From Owenia fusiformis (Eukaryota; Annelida; Polychaeta; Sabellida; Oweniidae), in assembly GCA_903813345.2 (NCBI GenBank), contig CAIIXF020000001.1, positions 18,433,915 through 18,497,914 on the forward strand: 64,000 bases of DNA, given 5' to 3'. Positions 50,546-60,956 of the stretch are shown in pieces (within the stretch, counting starts at the first letter, position 1; every line of letters begins with the position of its first letter). The notes under the pieces are model-generated. The model was not told the origin of the DNA. It ran no database searches and saw only the letters and a program-made list of their open reading frames with translations. The translations under genes and the position numbers were made by a program.

Positions 50546-53300
50546 AGATATCTGACTGTAACCTCGCCCGTTCAATTCTTTAATTCAACGATTTGGGGTA
50601 GTAAACGGGATTAAAAGATTTTTAGAATTTATATTTTTACGAACAATTGCTTGAGAGAACGAGAGACCATTCCGCTGCTTGTTTTATTCAATTATGGGGA
50701 GTAAGATTCCCACTGACATCTTTACATGATTTACATTCATTCAAAATCACATATTTTTATTTGAAAGATGGTGCTATTTCTGAATATCCGAAACGTATTC
50801 ATAAGAAACAATGAAAAGATCATTAGATGTCACCCTATGATGATCCATGTTGATTCTCTGAAATGATAGACCTCTGATCTTTGCCGCGTGTCATAAAACC
50901 AGCCGCTTTTCTCGAATAAAGTGGTTTACATATGCTAATGGTTGTTTAATGACCTCTCCTGATTTTAACCTCAAGCACATAACTCATGTGTGACAATTTA
51001 AAAATAAATCGTAAAATTGTGTTTCCATGGTAACCAGTCACTGGAATAATAAAACTGCTGCGATTAATGTAATAAAAAGAGCATAAATTATGTATGCATT
51101 GAAAAAAAGAGTCGCATATTTAAGTGGAAGCGTACAAAAGGAAACAAAAAAGCGCACGTGTGCGCATTAATTTGAATCCCTAAGACTTGATCACGTGAAA
51201 TTGTGATCGATTCCAAGGAGGAGTAGGAGGAGGGGGTTAGTAAGCCTCTCAGTAAAGGGTATGGCTTCCAATAAATAAGGTAAAATGGCCAGAGGCCGGT
51301 ACACACAGAGTGGGAGGGTTGGGTATTCTTTCCAGGGCAACTTTAACTATCTATTCCGATGCCAGTACTTTATGCTCTCTCAACACAACCCTGTAGTCAC
51401 TCACTGCGTTAGAAAATCATTGTTTTCTTGCTAGAACCATATTGGTATTATTGCCTCTAGATGTCCCGGGAGGAAGAATACAATAATACTCCTGAACGAA
51501 ACAACTGTATTACTATAGATGGCATTCAAGCGGGATCACAGCGTCCTATTGGTAGAATAAATTTAGCATAATAAATTATTATAATTTATTATGTGCCAGT
51601 CGGTATTGATCTGACCTAGTTGTTTGTGAAGTATGCGGTTGGCAATGCTTTTAATGCGCCTGCCTTGATTTTTTATTGAGTTCCACATTGACCCCTTTTG
51701 AATCAAGGTAAACCTCGTATCCCCCGGTGGAGTACGGTGGTTGCAGAAACGGTGTACTCGGGACAATAGTCTATACATGCTGTGGGAACAGTGTGGCAGC
51801 ACCAGTACTAAAAAAGGCGGGGTCAAAGTTAGATATTATAATGAGACACGTGACCAATTTAGCAGTAATTTTGAGTGGCGTAGTCACGTGATCTTCCTTT
51901 TTATCAATCATTGAATTGACTTTGCTGGTGGCCTCATGAATAAATCATACATTTAGAACACATTAACGATGAAGTTATAACCAAAGCAACAGTTATAACT
52001 ATTCAAACTAATTTGAGACATGACACAGTCGTAATGGGAGTCAATAAGCCTGACACATACATGTATCCCACTTTGAATATGAAATTGCACACCCGGATGT
52101 ATGTCAGTAGGTCGAATAAATTATCATGTGCCAGCCCATGATCAGCCATTGGAATAACTTGACCTTATGAATATGAAGGCTATTCACGGCTGGAATTACC
52201 AGTCTACAGTTTATCTAATCAAATCCATCTACTAGTATGCTCTTTAGATTTTACCCTTGAAAAGGTAAGTGCACGTTTATTTTTCGGTTTTGCTGTTTGA
52301 AACGTTGAGGATATAGGTCAATCAGAGACATATAAAACAATTACTTGACCACTTTTAATTGGTCCATTTCACTGAAAGGGGCGTGACATATAGATAATTA
52401 TTGATTTGGTCAAAGGGCTTGACCATGATTCTGTTTATAATCTATTTTGAGCCACGGGGCGGAGTCTAAACGATTCAGTACCCAGTACTCCTAGCGGGAA
52501 ACTATGTAATTATATTTATACATTATTCTCGGGTTCTTAACCATGTTATGCATAGGCACAGATAGCAGAATTTTTCTTAGGAAATACATCCTAAATAAAT
52601 ACATGTATTTCTTTAGGACTGTATTTTCTTTCTAAGGAATTTAACATAATCAGGACGACGGCTCTCGTTTGACTTTTAACACTGAAACTTGTAAGCTGTA
52701 GAGAATTACACCAACGGTTCGGGGTGAGATCTGCCCCCCCCCCCACACACACACACTATGACCTCGGCCAGGAAACAAGGGGATGTCAGCCAGGATGAAG
52801 CAGACGAGGCTTTTTATCATCCTTTGAGAAATATTCTTCTAGTCACGTAATGCGGGTAGCAATGACAGTTGTACTAATTCGAATTGTATACCTTTTGTTG
52901 ATTTTTAATCTTAGATCATCAATTGTGAACAATCTTATTATGTAAGGGTTATCATCGTGCTTTATTGCCAGGCAGGCGAGGTAAGGTTTGGAAATAATTT
53001 TCGCCTCGTGCGGCTTTTTTCGTCCTGGCTACATGGGCTACGTCACTGAAAGGTCTACGAGTACATGGAACGCTCACACTATCGTCATGGCTCATTCTGA
53101 GGTGAACAAGAATGTCAACATTTGGACATCTGTTTGCATTACTAAAATCATGGGCTTTCAATTAGTTGAAAGCCCATGCTAAAATGTAATCATTTATTTG
53201 ATTCCAAGTGCAGATCACAAAGAAAGCTAATTAACGATATTTTACCACTTCTTGGTGGTGGCAAAATAGAAGAGGAAACAACTTGATGCAGAGACATATA
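50546..53300. promoter_or_regulatory. repeat-poor stretch with CACGTG/CCAAT and TGACC sites, candidate regulatory DNA
   Basis: Less repetitive and more GC-rich than its flanks. TCACGTG occurs at 51191-51197 and 51884-51890, and its reverse complement at 51847-51853, directly followed by CCAAT (51854-51858). Several TGACC/GGTCA half-sites lie at about 51610-52435, including the inverted pair GGTCAAAGGGCTTGACC near 52418. No exon was supported. Regulatory function is inference. Poly-C and CA-repeat tracts lie near 52735-52755. Confidence 0.3.
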
Positions 53301-53540
53301 CAGGGTGGTCCAAAAAATGGGACACTCGTACTGTTCTTGGTTTTTGCTACTTTTGGAAAACCAGTTTTGAAACGAAAATGACGTCATTTAGTTTATGGAC
53401 GCTGGTTAACAGACATTAAAATAAATTTAACTTATGATATACCAAATTAAAGATGAGTAAATTCCCTATCCACTGGTATATAATATAATAAATAATATCT
53501 ATTTTCGAAATACGAGTGTCCCATTTTTTGGACCACCCTG
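53301..53540. mobile_element. mariner-like MITE, TA-flanked (240 bp)
   Basis: Ends CAGGGTGGTCCAAAAAATGG and reverse complement, TA on each side. The flanks also carry an inverted GCAGAGACATATA pair, so a longer palindrome surrounds it. Confidence 0.9.
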
Positions 53541-54208
53541 TATATTATATTATAGACATTTTATATGTCTCTGCTTGATGCAAACCCGTAGACCAAGGGA
53601 AAATTAGTCCTATCGAAATGATATTCTGTTACTATTACTTTTCCTCAGCCTGTGCAAGACTATTAATCAACCAACAATGCTCATATCATGATCTGCACCC
53701 GGATCTGCATTATGCTCGTGCTTATATCTGATGGATGTTTTCATAAAAAATATTTACACTCAAATATAGATGGCAAAAACTTCGATTTCGATTCATTACC
53801 ACAAACCGCTATAGATGTTTTAATCGACAGAGCAAGCCACAACAACGAGTTTAGGTTGAGGGTTTAAACTCCTTTATTGAGTTTGTCAAAACATACAGGT
53901 TGTATAATATGCATTGGGAATATATACCACTTACTACTTGGATTCTTTCTCAACTAATTAATACATAATCATACAAAATATATTTGTATATGAAAAGGTT
54001 TCATATCCGGACAAAATAGATTTAGAAAAGCCCCCGGGAAATGCCATAGACCTAATACCCCAGAAATACACAAATATATAAGTTATTTATTTAACATCAT
54101 AGCAAGCATCTTGTACACACACATATTTGGCATGACCTAAGTGTGGCCTGTTTCAAGGCATAATAAGCAGTGGTAATTAATCGTATATTCCTAGCTGAAT
54201 GACATTAT
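53541..54208. other. intergenic, nothing recognised
   Basis: AT-rich; no gene or repeat supported. Confidence 0.4.
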
Positions 54209-54557
54209 CACGGGTGTCCAACTATACACGAAAGCAACCGCGTTAATTTGAATTTAAGACCTACCAGAAGTTTGAAAATCAAGGACTGTGAGTCTCATTC
54301 TGCACCGTTTTTCTTCAAACTTGTTCCATTCAAAGAAAAATAAAAATGCCTTTCTGTCGGAGCATTGCTCACAGAGGTGGACCCAAACGCCGTTAATAGG
54401 ATGTATAACAGTATAATGTACCAACAGAAATTTTTGTTTTGCTTTTAATGGAACAAGTGTGAAGAAAAAAAGGTGCAGTATGAGACTCACAATCCTTGAT
54501 TTTCAAACACATGGTAGGTCTTAAATTCAAATTTACTGTGGTAGTTGACACCGCGTG
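54209..54557. mobile_element. MITE with ~110-bp inverted arms and ATTAT flanks (349 bp)
   Basis: Left arm from CACGGGTGTCCAACTA and right arm ending CACCGCGTG are imperfect inverted repeats. They share TTTGAATTTAAGACCTACCA and TTTGAAAATCAAGGA. ATTAT occurs on both sides (54204-54208, 54558-54562). Family not assigned. Confidence 0.8.
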
Positions 54558-55285
54558 ATTATAAGCTGTTAGCCCTATTTGCTGGAAAATACAACTTCAG
54601 TAACTTATTTGATTCAATAATCAGTGTTCTCATTTTTAATACATAATATAGACTAGTACTGTCTGCTAAAACACAGTAATAGGCTGATGATAATAGCTGC
54701 CAAATATTTATTTATTCAATTTCTTGCATTGATTATATTTAATGCAGTAGTAAGTCTACATACACTGTACATGTATATCAAAATCAGTAAAGAGTTTTTA
54801 AATCATTTGACCCTTAATATTATGGCCATTGTGAGATTCCAATAAAAATACATGGAGGCAACAGAAATTATAGGATAACTACATATGTATTTTAGAAATA
54901 CTGCACTATTAACTTTCAAAATTTGGCATTTCATGTTAGATCCAGCATTGTTTGACAAAAATCGTCCATTGATACATTCCTCATACAGCTAGTACTCTCT
55001 GCTCGAAATGTTTGGCAATCAGTTTGCAATTGTAAATCCTCTTTGGACCACCATTTGTTTGTTACCGGTAATTAAAAGTCATCAAGTCATACATTTTGAC
55101 CCCCTATAATAACTGAAAAACTTCAATTTAAAATTAAATATTCTTTGATACCTATCCGGCACTGGCAGACTTAGGACTGGAGTGTATGTACAGGAATAGG
55201 ATGTGTCAAAATCATTATAATAGAGGAATGAACCAAAGATAATACAGGGTGTCAAAAAATACGAACATATCCTTGTTCTCATTTC
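54558..55285. other. 3' flank of HIBADH
   Basis: AT-rich. A solitary mariner-like end, TACAGGGTGTCAAAAAATAC, lies at about 55243-55262, just after the HIBADH stop; no partner end was found. The polyadenylation site was not determined. Confidence 0.4.
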
Positions 55286-55450
55286 CTAAGATTTATTTTC
55301 CTTGTCCTCTTGGAGAAATAGGAATGCTGAGGAAAAGTCCTTGAGAGCGTATCCTTTAGTACACATGATCCTGTAGATCTGGTGGGCAAGGGAACCCAGA
55401 GGGGTGGCACTCTTATTCACAGTAGCAGCATCCTGGGCAAGACCCAAGTC
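55286..55450 (-). CDS. HIBADH: HIBADH last exon
   Basis: Starts [10 protein letters not shown] after acceptor TTTCCAG, ends QEDKENKS and TAG. Phase 0 start. Confidence 0.93.
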   Translation of the reverse strand, partial: DLGLAQDAATVNKSATPLGSLAHQIYRIMCTKGYALKDFSSAFLFLQEDKENKS

Positions 55451-58400
55451 CTGGAAAACATATTCAAAATGTAATGTCTCCATCTCTCGGTATGTTAGTT
55501 TATATGCAGTTTATATAGAGTATTTGCATGAACAATCACTTGTGCAGTCTAGATTGTAAAAATGCAAGTATGAATAATCTTGGCACCAGTTCTGATTGTG
55601 TCCAGATTAGACATAAATTGTACAGAAACCATGTATCATTAATACTACTATTTGTATTGAACACATCCATCAAAATCGTGCTTTGCTATAGCAGCTATGT
55701 AAAGAAGTGAAATTCCTTTGAACCAAGGATGTATTGAACAGCACACTGCATATATAAAGACCAGTATAATGTTCACTGAACACTTCGGTACCTTTGTCAT
55801 CAGGGCTGTCCCAAAGCCTCCCTGATAGTTATTGCTTGATGGTACCCCCTCCTTTACCCCAGGGCAAGGGTTGTACAGCTCACTGGACCAGCACCGCCCT
55901 GAGCTCATATTGATAATCTCAGCAAGCTTTTTGGGTTCTATACCAAGCCTAGAAATAGAATATAAGACACTCAACAAATGTTACAACAATGAGCACCAGC
56001 TCAAAAATCATTACACTTTCATGCTTTGGATCTTTTAAAACCTGACCTTGACTTCAGAACAAAGTCTCACAAATATGAATTGAGTCTGTGCCCATCCCAT
56101 TCCCCCTTCCCTGTCCTATATCATCTCATCTTGCATTGTAGGAAAAAGGTTGGGCATTTCATAGAAACTAACTTCCTACAAAACTGCTAATCTAAGCTCT
56201 CCTAACAATAACGACAATTATAAAATCCACCAAAGTCAGCTTAATAGTTGAGTTGTCGAATCAAATAGCATCAAAAAATAAAGACATTTCAACAAAGAGG
56301 GAAGGAATACTAGACTACCTACTTGATACCAAGATTAAAGGCTTCTGCGGTTCCAATCATAGATATTCCCAGCAGCATGTTGTTACATATCTTAGCAGCC
56401 TGAAACATGATATAATATTTAATCAACAGTTTTAGGTTATATCATTTTTTAATTATTCTGACTTATGACATTGTATTATGCAGAGTATAGATCTTACAGT
56501 ATTAAAGAAGCATATGGGGTGTATTTTCAATAATCACATACAGGTATGTACATATATGACCTACTTGACCTATTGCTTGCCAATTTACTTAAACTTCACA
56601 GACACAAATTATTTAGTTAATGTGTTTCATCATATCTTACCTCCCCTGTCCCTACACCTCCACAGTAGACAACATTCTTGCCCATATTGTTCAATATCTT
56701 ACCTCCCCTGTCCCTACACCTCCACAGTAGACAACATTCTTGCCCATATTGTTCAATATCTTACCTCCCCTGTCCCTACACCTCCACAGTAGACAACATT
56801 CTTGCTCATATTGTTCAATATCTTACCTCCCCTGTCCCTACACCTCCACAGTAAACAACATTCTTGCCCATATTGTTCAATATCTTACCTCCCCTGTCCC
56901 TACACCTCCACAGTAGACAACATTCTTGCTCATATTGTTCAATATCTTACCTCCCCTGTCCCTACACCTCCACAGTAGACAACATTCTTGCCCATATTGT
57001 TCAATATCTTACCTCCCCTGTCCCTACACCTCCACAGTAAACAACATTCTTGCCCATATTGTTCAATATCTTACCTCCCCTGTCCCTACACCTCCACAGT
57101 ACACAACATTCTTGCCCATATTGTTCAATATCTTACCTCCCCTGTCCCTACACCTCCACAGTAAACAACATTCTTGCCCATATTGTTCAATATATCCTTA
57201 GCTGCATCAAACTCTGCTTCTGGCCCACCAACCATGAAGGTAAGGATTGCATCCCTGGCTGCATTCACACCTGGCAATAAATCACACAAAATTGGATAAT
57301 GTATAGTGGTTAAACATGTCAGTCAGGACATAAATATTGCATATATACATGTAAGTGTCCATGAAGCATGACAAACTCACTTTATAGTAATGAAATTTTG
57401 TATGGAACCTCTCTAGAAACCACATACCTTTACTTAAGTGTACCACTTTCAAATATATGACATATATAAGGAGTACATAAGATAATAAGAACTAGCTTAG
57501 TCTTGCAACAAGTGTTTTCCCCTTCCCCTATTTAATGGTCAGACTTGAGTTGGAAAGAAAATGGGGAGGCATTGCAGGGCCTTGATGCATGTATGAAGTA
57601 GTACATGTATGTGAGAAAAGCATGAAATGAACATAATAACAGCATCAATATTTAGCATAGATATTATGATAAAGGGTAATTAGTTGCTCATCATCACACA
57701 TAAGATCTGTGTCAGATTGAGGAAACGAATGCAGGTAGTCTGGTAGTGGGAGAGGGTCAAACACTTGATACAAAGACTACAGGGTAATTTACCTCAATAT
57801 GTTGATGGTATTCAAACAGCAGGTTGTTATACTTTACACATGCTCACCTCCTGATACAGGGGCATCCATGTAGACTGCCCCTTTCTTTGCTGCTAGTGCT
57901 GCCACCTGCTGGGAAACGGCTGGGTCTATAGTGCTACTATCCAGCAGTAAAGTACCAGCCTTCACTGAGCTGAAATGAAATGCAATGACAACATTTTTTT
58001 TAAAAGATTTGTTCTTACTTTATATGGCTGTGACAAGGTCATGTTATTTTTGGTTAGGTAAAATGACATCACAAAGTATATTCATATAGAATCAACAGTG
58101 ATGTGTGACATTACATTTATTTGTTTGTTTATAGTTGCTGCGGTTAATATGTGACTGACGTCATAGTTTATATAGTTATCTTTGAATCACAATCACATCA
58201 TTTGAAGACTTGGCAGTTGCCTTGATGATTTGCCATATAAGCTAGTAAAGGTGGGACTTAGGTCATGTGAATGGTCAAAGCCAATTCCATAGTATGTAGG
58301 GTACCACCCATTTCATGGGGGGCCTTCGTAAAAATCCAAGTACAAATGATGAGGGTGCACCCTTACCTTAGTATTCCATTTGGTCCATTGTAAACGTCCA

Positions 58401-59204
58401 ATACATGTGGGCTGGATGGTAACATGGTAACTATCTGATCTACTTGCGTAGCTATTGCAGCTGGACTGTCCCCAACCTTGCCTCCTGGAGAAGAAATGAA
58501 GACAAAGTAATCAGTGAGGGTTGTCTTCTCAGTTTTGCACGAAATTTTGTACATGTGTAATGTAGAGTTGAAATCCATTTCATAAATGCTAGATCACCCA
58601 GTCATCTTTGGAAAGGATACATATGTTTTGGAAGTGCAAAGTGGTTTCCCTAAAAAAAAATTTTTTAAATGTTTATTTTGTAGTCTTCCCACCCACCCCA
58701 AATCAAATGTAAGTGATTTTGTGTAAAAGTCATAAAACTATGTCTTAGGTTTATCACATATAAGACCTCTGAATAACCTTGCTCACCAACAATAGAAGTG
58801 TGGTACCATCAGGATAAAACCCACACAAAATTATCTACATTTGAGCTCATGCCTGGATACAAAAAATTTTAAAATTTCTACACAGTATTGCATTATGATG
58901 AACATCCCAAGGCAGAACATTTGCTCTTTTGAAATGTAGATGTTATTTTTTGAATAAAAAAAGTTCTTTATTTCTGATTCTATCTATAAATCAAAGGGGA
59001 ATGTACAGGTAACTCTAACTTGTCTGATGTGACTGCTGCTGGGACTGTCCATGTACAGTGCCTTTGAGACCTACCTGCATTTTCCAATGAGCGCAAGGAT
59101 TCAGCATTTACATCATATGCTATAACAGGGTAGCCATTCTTGATGAGATTATTTGCCATGTGGTTGCCCATGTTGCCCAGACCAACAAAACCAATGGGCT
59201 GTTT
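55286..59204 (-). CDS. HIBADH: 3-hydroxyisobutyrate dehydrogenase, exons 2-8
   Basis: Seven minus-strand exons (59075-59204, 58367-58484, 57848-57969, 57137-57270, 56323-56399, 55792-55948, 55286-55450) join in frame to 903 bases, 300 residues, colinear with mature human HIBADH. Visible motifs are the NAD-binding [16 protein letters not shown], the DAPVSGG substrate site, GGVGTGEAAKICNN with the catalytic Lys, and the C-terminal [12 protein letters not shown]. The enzyme oxidises 3-hydroxyisobutyrate to methylmalonate semialdehyde with NAD+ in the mitochondrial matrix, in valine breakdown. The targeting peptide exon is missing from this set (see 60878-60956). All splice sites are GT/AG. The exon 57137-57270 has its 3' end and donor repeated nine times. 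Confidence 0.95.
55792..55948 (-). CDS. HIBADH: HIBADH exon 7
   Basis: Encodes [20 protein letters not shown] through [10 protein letters not shown]; donor GTACCG, acceptor TTTCTAG. Matches the human segment with SSGRCWSS and NNYQGGFG. Confidence 0.94.
56323..56399 (-). CDS. HIBADH: HIBADH exon 6 (catalytic Lys)
   Basis: 77 bases: [20 protein letters not shown] then FNLGI and two bases of Lys. Donor GTAGGT, acceptor TTTCAG. AAK holds the family's catalytic lysine. Confidence 0.94.
56639..57196 (-). repeat. HIBADH: nine tandem copies of a 62-bp unit: HIBADH exon 5 end plus splice donor
   Basis: On the minus strand each 62-base unit carries the last ~50 coding bases of exon 5 ([17 protein letters not shown]) and the start of the intron (GTAAGATAT). 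Donor copies start every 62 bases, their + strand ACCTCCCC marks at 56639, 56701, 56763, 56825, 56887, 56949, 57011, 57073 and 57135. Units differ at only one or two sites, so the expansion is recent. The junction matches a short GATAT homology shared by exon and intron. Reading past the first donor meets a TGA after three codons (GTA AGA TAT TGA). Confidence 0.97.
57137..57270 (-). CDS. HIBADH: HIBADH exon 5
   Basis: 134 bases: [20 protein letters not shown] then [19 protein letters not shown] and VGTGE, ending at the first of nine identical GTAAGA donors. Acceptor TTGCCAG, phase 1 start. Only this first donor joins in frame to exon 6. Confidence 0.93.
57848..57969 (-). CDS. HIBADH: HIBADH exon 4
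   Basis: 122 bases: [20 protein letters not shown] to [11 protein letters not shown] plus one base. Donor GTGAGC, acceptor ATTTCAG. Contains the DAPVSGG substrate-binding motif start. Confidence 0.94.
58367..58484 (-). CDS. HIBADH: HIBADH exon 3
   Basis: 118 bases: [20 protein letters not shown] through NGPNGIL plus two bases. Acceptor CTCCAG chosen because it keeps frame and matches the human length exactly. Donor GTAAGG. Confidence 0.94.
59075..59204 (-). CDS. HIBADH: HIBADH exon 2 (NAD-binding)
   Basis: 130 bases, phase 0 start: [20 protein letters not shown] through SLRSLENA plus one base. Acceptor TTTTTTAG; an alternative acceptor six bases on would drop K-Q. Donor GTAGGT. Confidence 0.92.
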
Positions 59205-59930
59205 CTAAAAAAGACATTGGAAATCACATGTTTGGAGAGTATCCTCTCATTATTGAATAAGATGATTTTTAAGCACTAACTCAGCATATAAATATGACTG
59301 TAATATATTCAATGTGAAAAATGTGATGGATGTTTGCGATATACACTATATTTTAGGTTATATTACTAGAACCATAGAATAAATGCCATACAGAATCATT
59401 ATATAAAGTCTAATTATATCTTTAGTATTCCATCAAGTTCTCGTTATATTCTTCAGTATCACCTTGAGCTTATATTGAGATACTAAAAATTCAAAACTTA
59501 CATATAGTGACTGTGACGCTGAAAGAATAAATAAGACTCAGTGTGGATATCATGTGCATGCAGAACCAATGGTAATTTTTGTAAAATAATGTAACACCTG
59601 TAAATAGTTATGTATTTCATTCTACCAGTGATCAGGGTCATAATAGACTATATCCTATATAGTCAGTGGGATACATACTAAGGGTCATATGCGTAAAAGA
59701 AACAATATGTGTCTTCAACAATAGCATGGAATTACTCTCTGAAATGAGGTAGGCTGATTTATTCTAATTTATCTGATTTGGGCTTGATGGATCAAACTGC
59801 AACTGCATGACTGTGCCTGCAACTCAATATCAAAAGATAACAACAACAACAAGCATGACTGCAATTCAAAAAATATCCTTGCAGTTGTCATCCTAAGACA
59901 CTTAGGAATAAATAGATTTCGAATGATTAA

Positions 59931-60686
59931 GGTGCTATGGAACTTAACAGGAAATGACAAAACAGGAAGTGACAATTTTTTTTGCATTTTTAGATATTTT
60001 TTGAATAAAGATAACAGAGTTCTGGTTTGACCTCCAGTCAATTTAACTATTTCCACATATTATTTACATGACCAGGATCACAATGTGCATGGTCAGAATG
60101 ACCCTAAACATGATGAAATCACCTTTTTAGCCCTTTGAAAGTGTGACTGAAAAAAAGCTAAAAGTAGGAGCGTAGAGATAGTCACTGAACAGAATCTTTT
60201 GAATTTTTCAGAAAATGTGCCCAATATAATGCTCTAACTAGTACAATCTTTGAAATTTTAGAAAATTATCTTAAACAAAAATGGCGGTCATAAAAAGGAA
60301 AATAGATCGCTTTTTAAATCAGTTTTTTCATTTTTTTTCTTTTTCTATGAATGATATCAAATTTTCAAAGATTGTATCATTTAGAGCAATATATTGGGCA
60401 CATTTTCTGAAAAATTCAAAAGATTCTGTTCAGTGATCTTCCCTACGCTCCTACTTTTAGCTTTTTTCAGTCACACTTTCAAAGTGCTAAAAAGGTTATT
60501 TCATCATGTTTAGGGTCATTCTGACCATGCACATTGTGATCCTGGTCATGTAAATGATATGTGGAAATAGTTTAATTGACTGGAGGTCAAACCAGAACTC
60601 TGTTATCTTTATTCAAAATATATCTAAAAATGCAAAAAAAATTGTCACTTCCTGTTTTGTCATTTCCTGTTAACTTCCATAGCACC
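59931..60686. mobile_element. foldback element, two ~370-bp inverted arms, TTAA at both ends
   Basis: GGTGCTATGG at the left and CCATAGCACC at the right, each bordered by TTAA. The arms match almost to the centre (for example TAACAGAGTTCTGGTTTGAC against GTCAAACCAGAACTCTGTTA). Total 756 bp with no coding capacity. TTAA flanks are typical of piggyBac-type targets but the ends do not match piggyBac, so the family is open. It lies in the first HIBADH intron if exon 1 is at 60878. Confidence 0.88.
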
Positions 60687-60877
60687 TTAAATGCACTACA
60701 AAAGTACATACGTGCAAAAAATAATGCACATTCAAATAAATCAAGACAAAAACTTTATATTTTTTTGCAAAAATCATGATTTTGTTCTCCAAGGTAAAAT
60801 CTGAATAATTTGACCTATTTGTATACTGATATTCTGACACAGACTTAATATGATATCAAAGTTTGAATCATACTCAC

Positions 60878-60956
60878 TCGATAATGCATTGGATATTGAT
60901 TTGAGCTGTATATTTGGCTTCAAAAGAAGAAATCTAATTTTTTGTAAACCGGCCAT
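60878..60956 (-). CDS. candidate HIBADH exon 1 (mitochondrial presequence), uncertain
   Basis: An ATG at 60956 opens MAGLQKIRFLLLKPNIQLKS, basic and hydrophobic like a mitochondrial targeting peptide. It is followed after ISNALS and one base by a strong donor GTGAGT. Position and composition fit HIBADH exon 1. However, the donor gives phase 1 while exon 2 needs phase 0, so the simple join is out of frame. Either another small exon intervenes or the true exon 1 is elsewhere. Confidence 0.3.

Noticed and set aside
51380-51395. ACCCTGTAG resembling the start of miR-10
   Set aside because: Following bases do not match the miR-10 mature sequence and no hairpin was found; no microRNA was recognised anywhere in the window.
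52758-52850. Short frame MTSARKQGDVSQDEADEAFY in the repeat-poor island
   Set aside because: Only 30 codons, no donor site found and no partner exon; recorded because the composition is somewhat protein-like.
56478-57280. Plus-strand frames with PVPTPPQ-type repeats
   Set aside because: Antisense shadow of the HIBADH exon 5 repeat.
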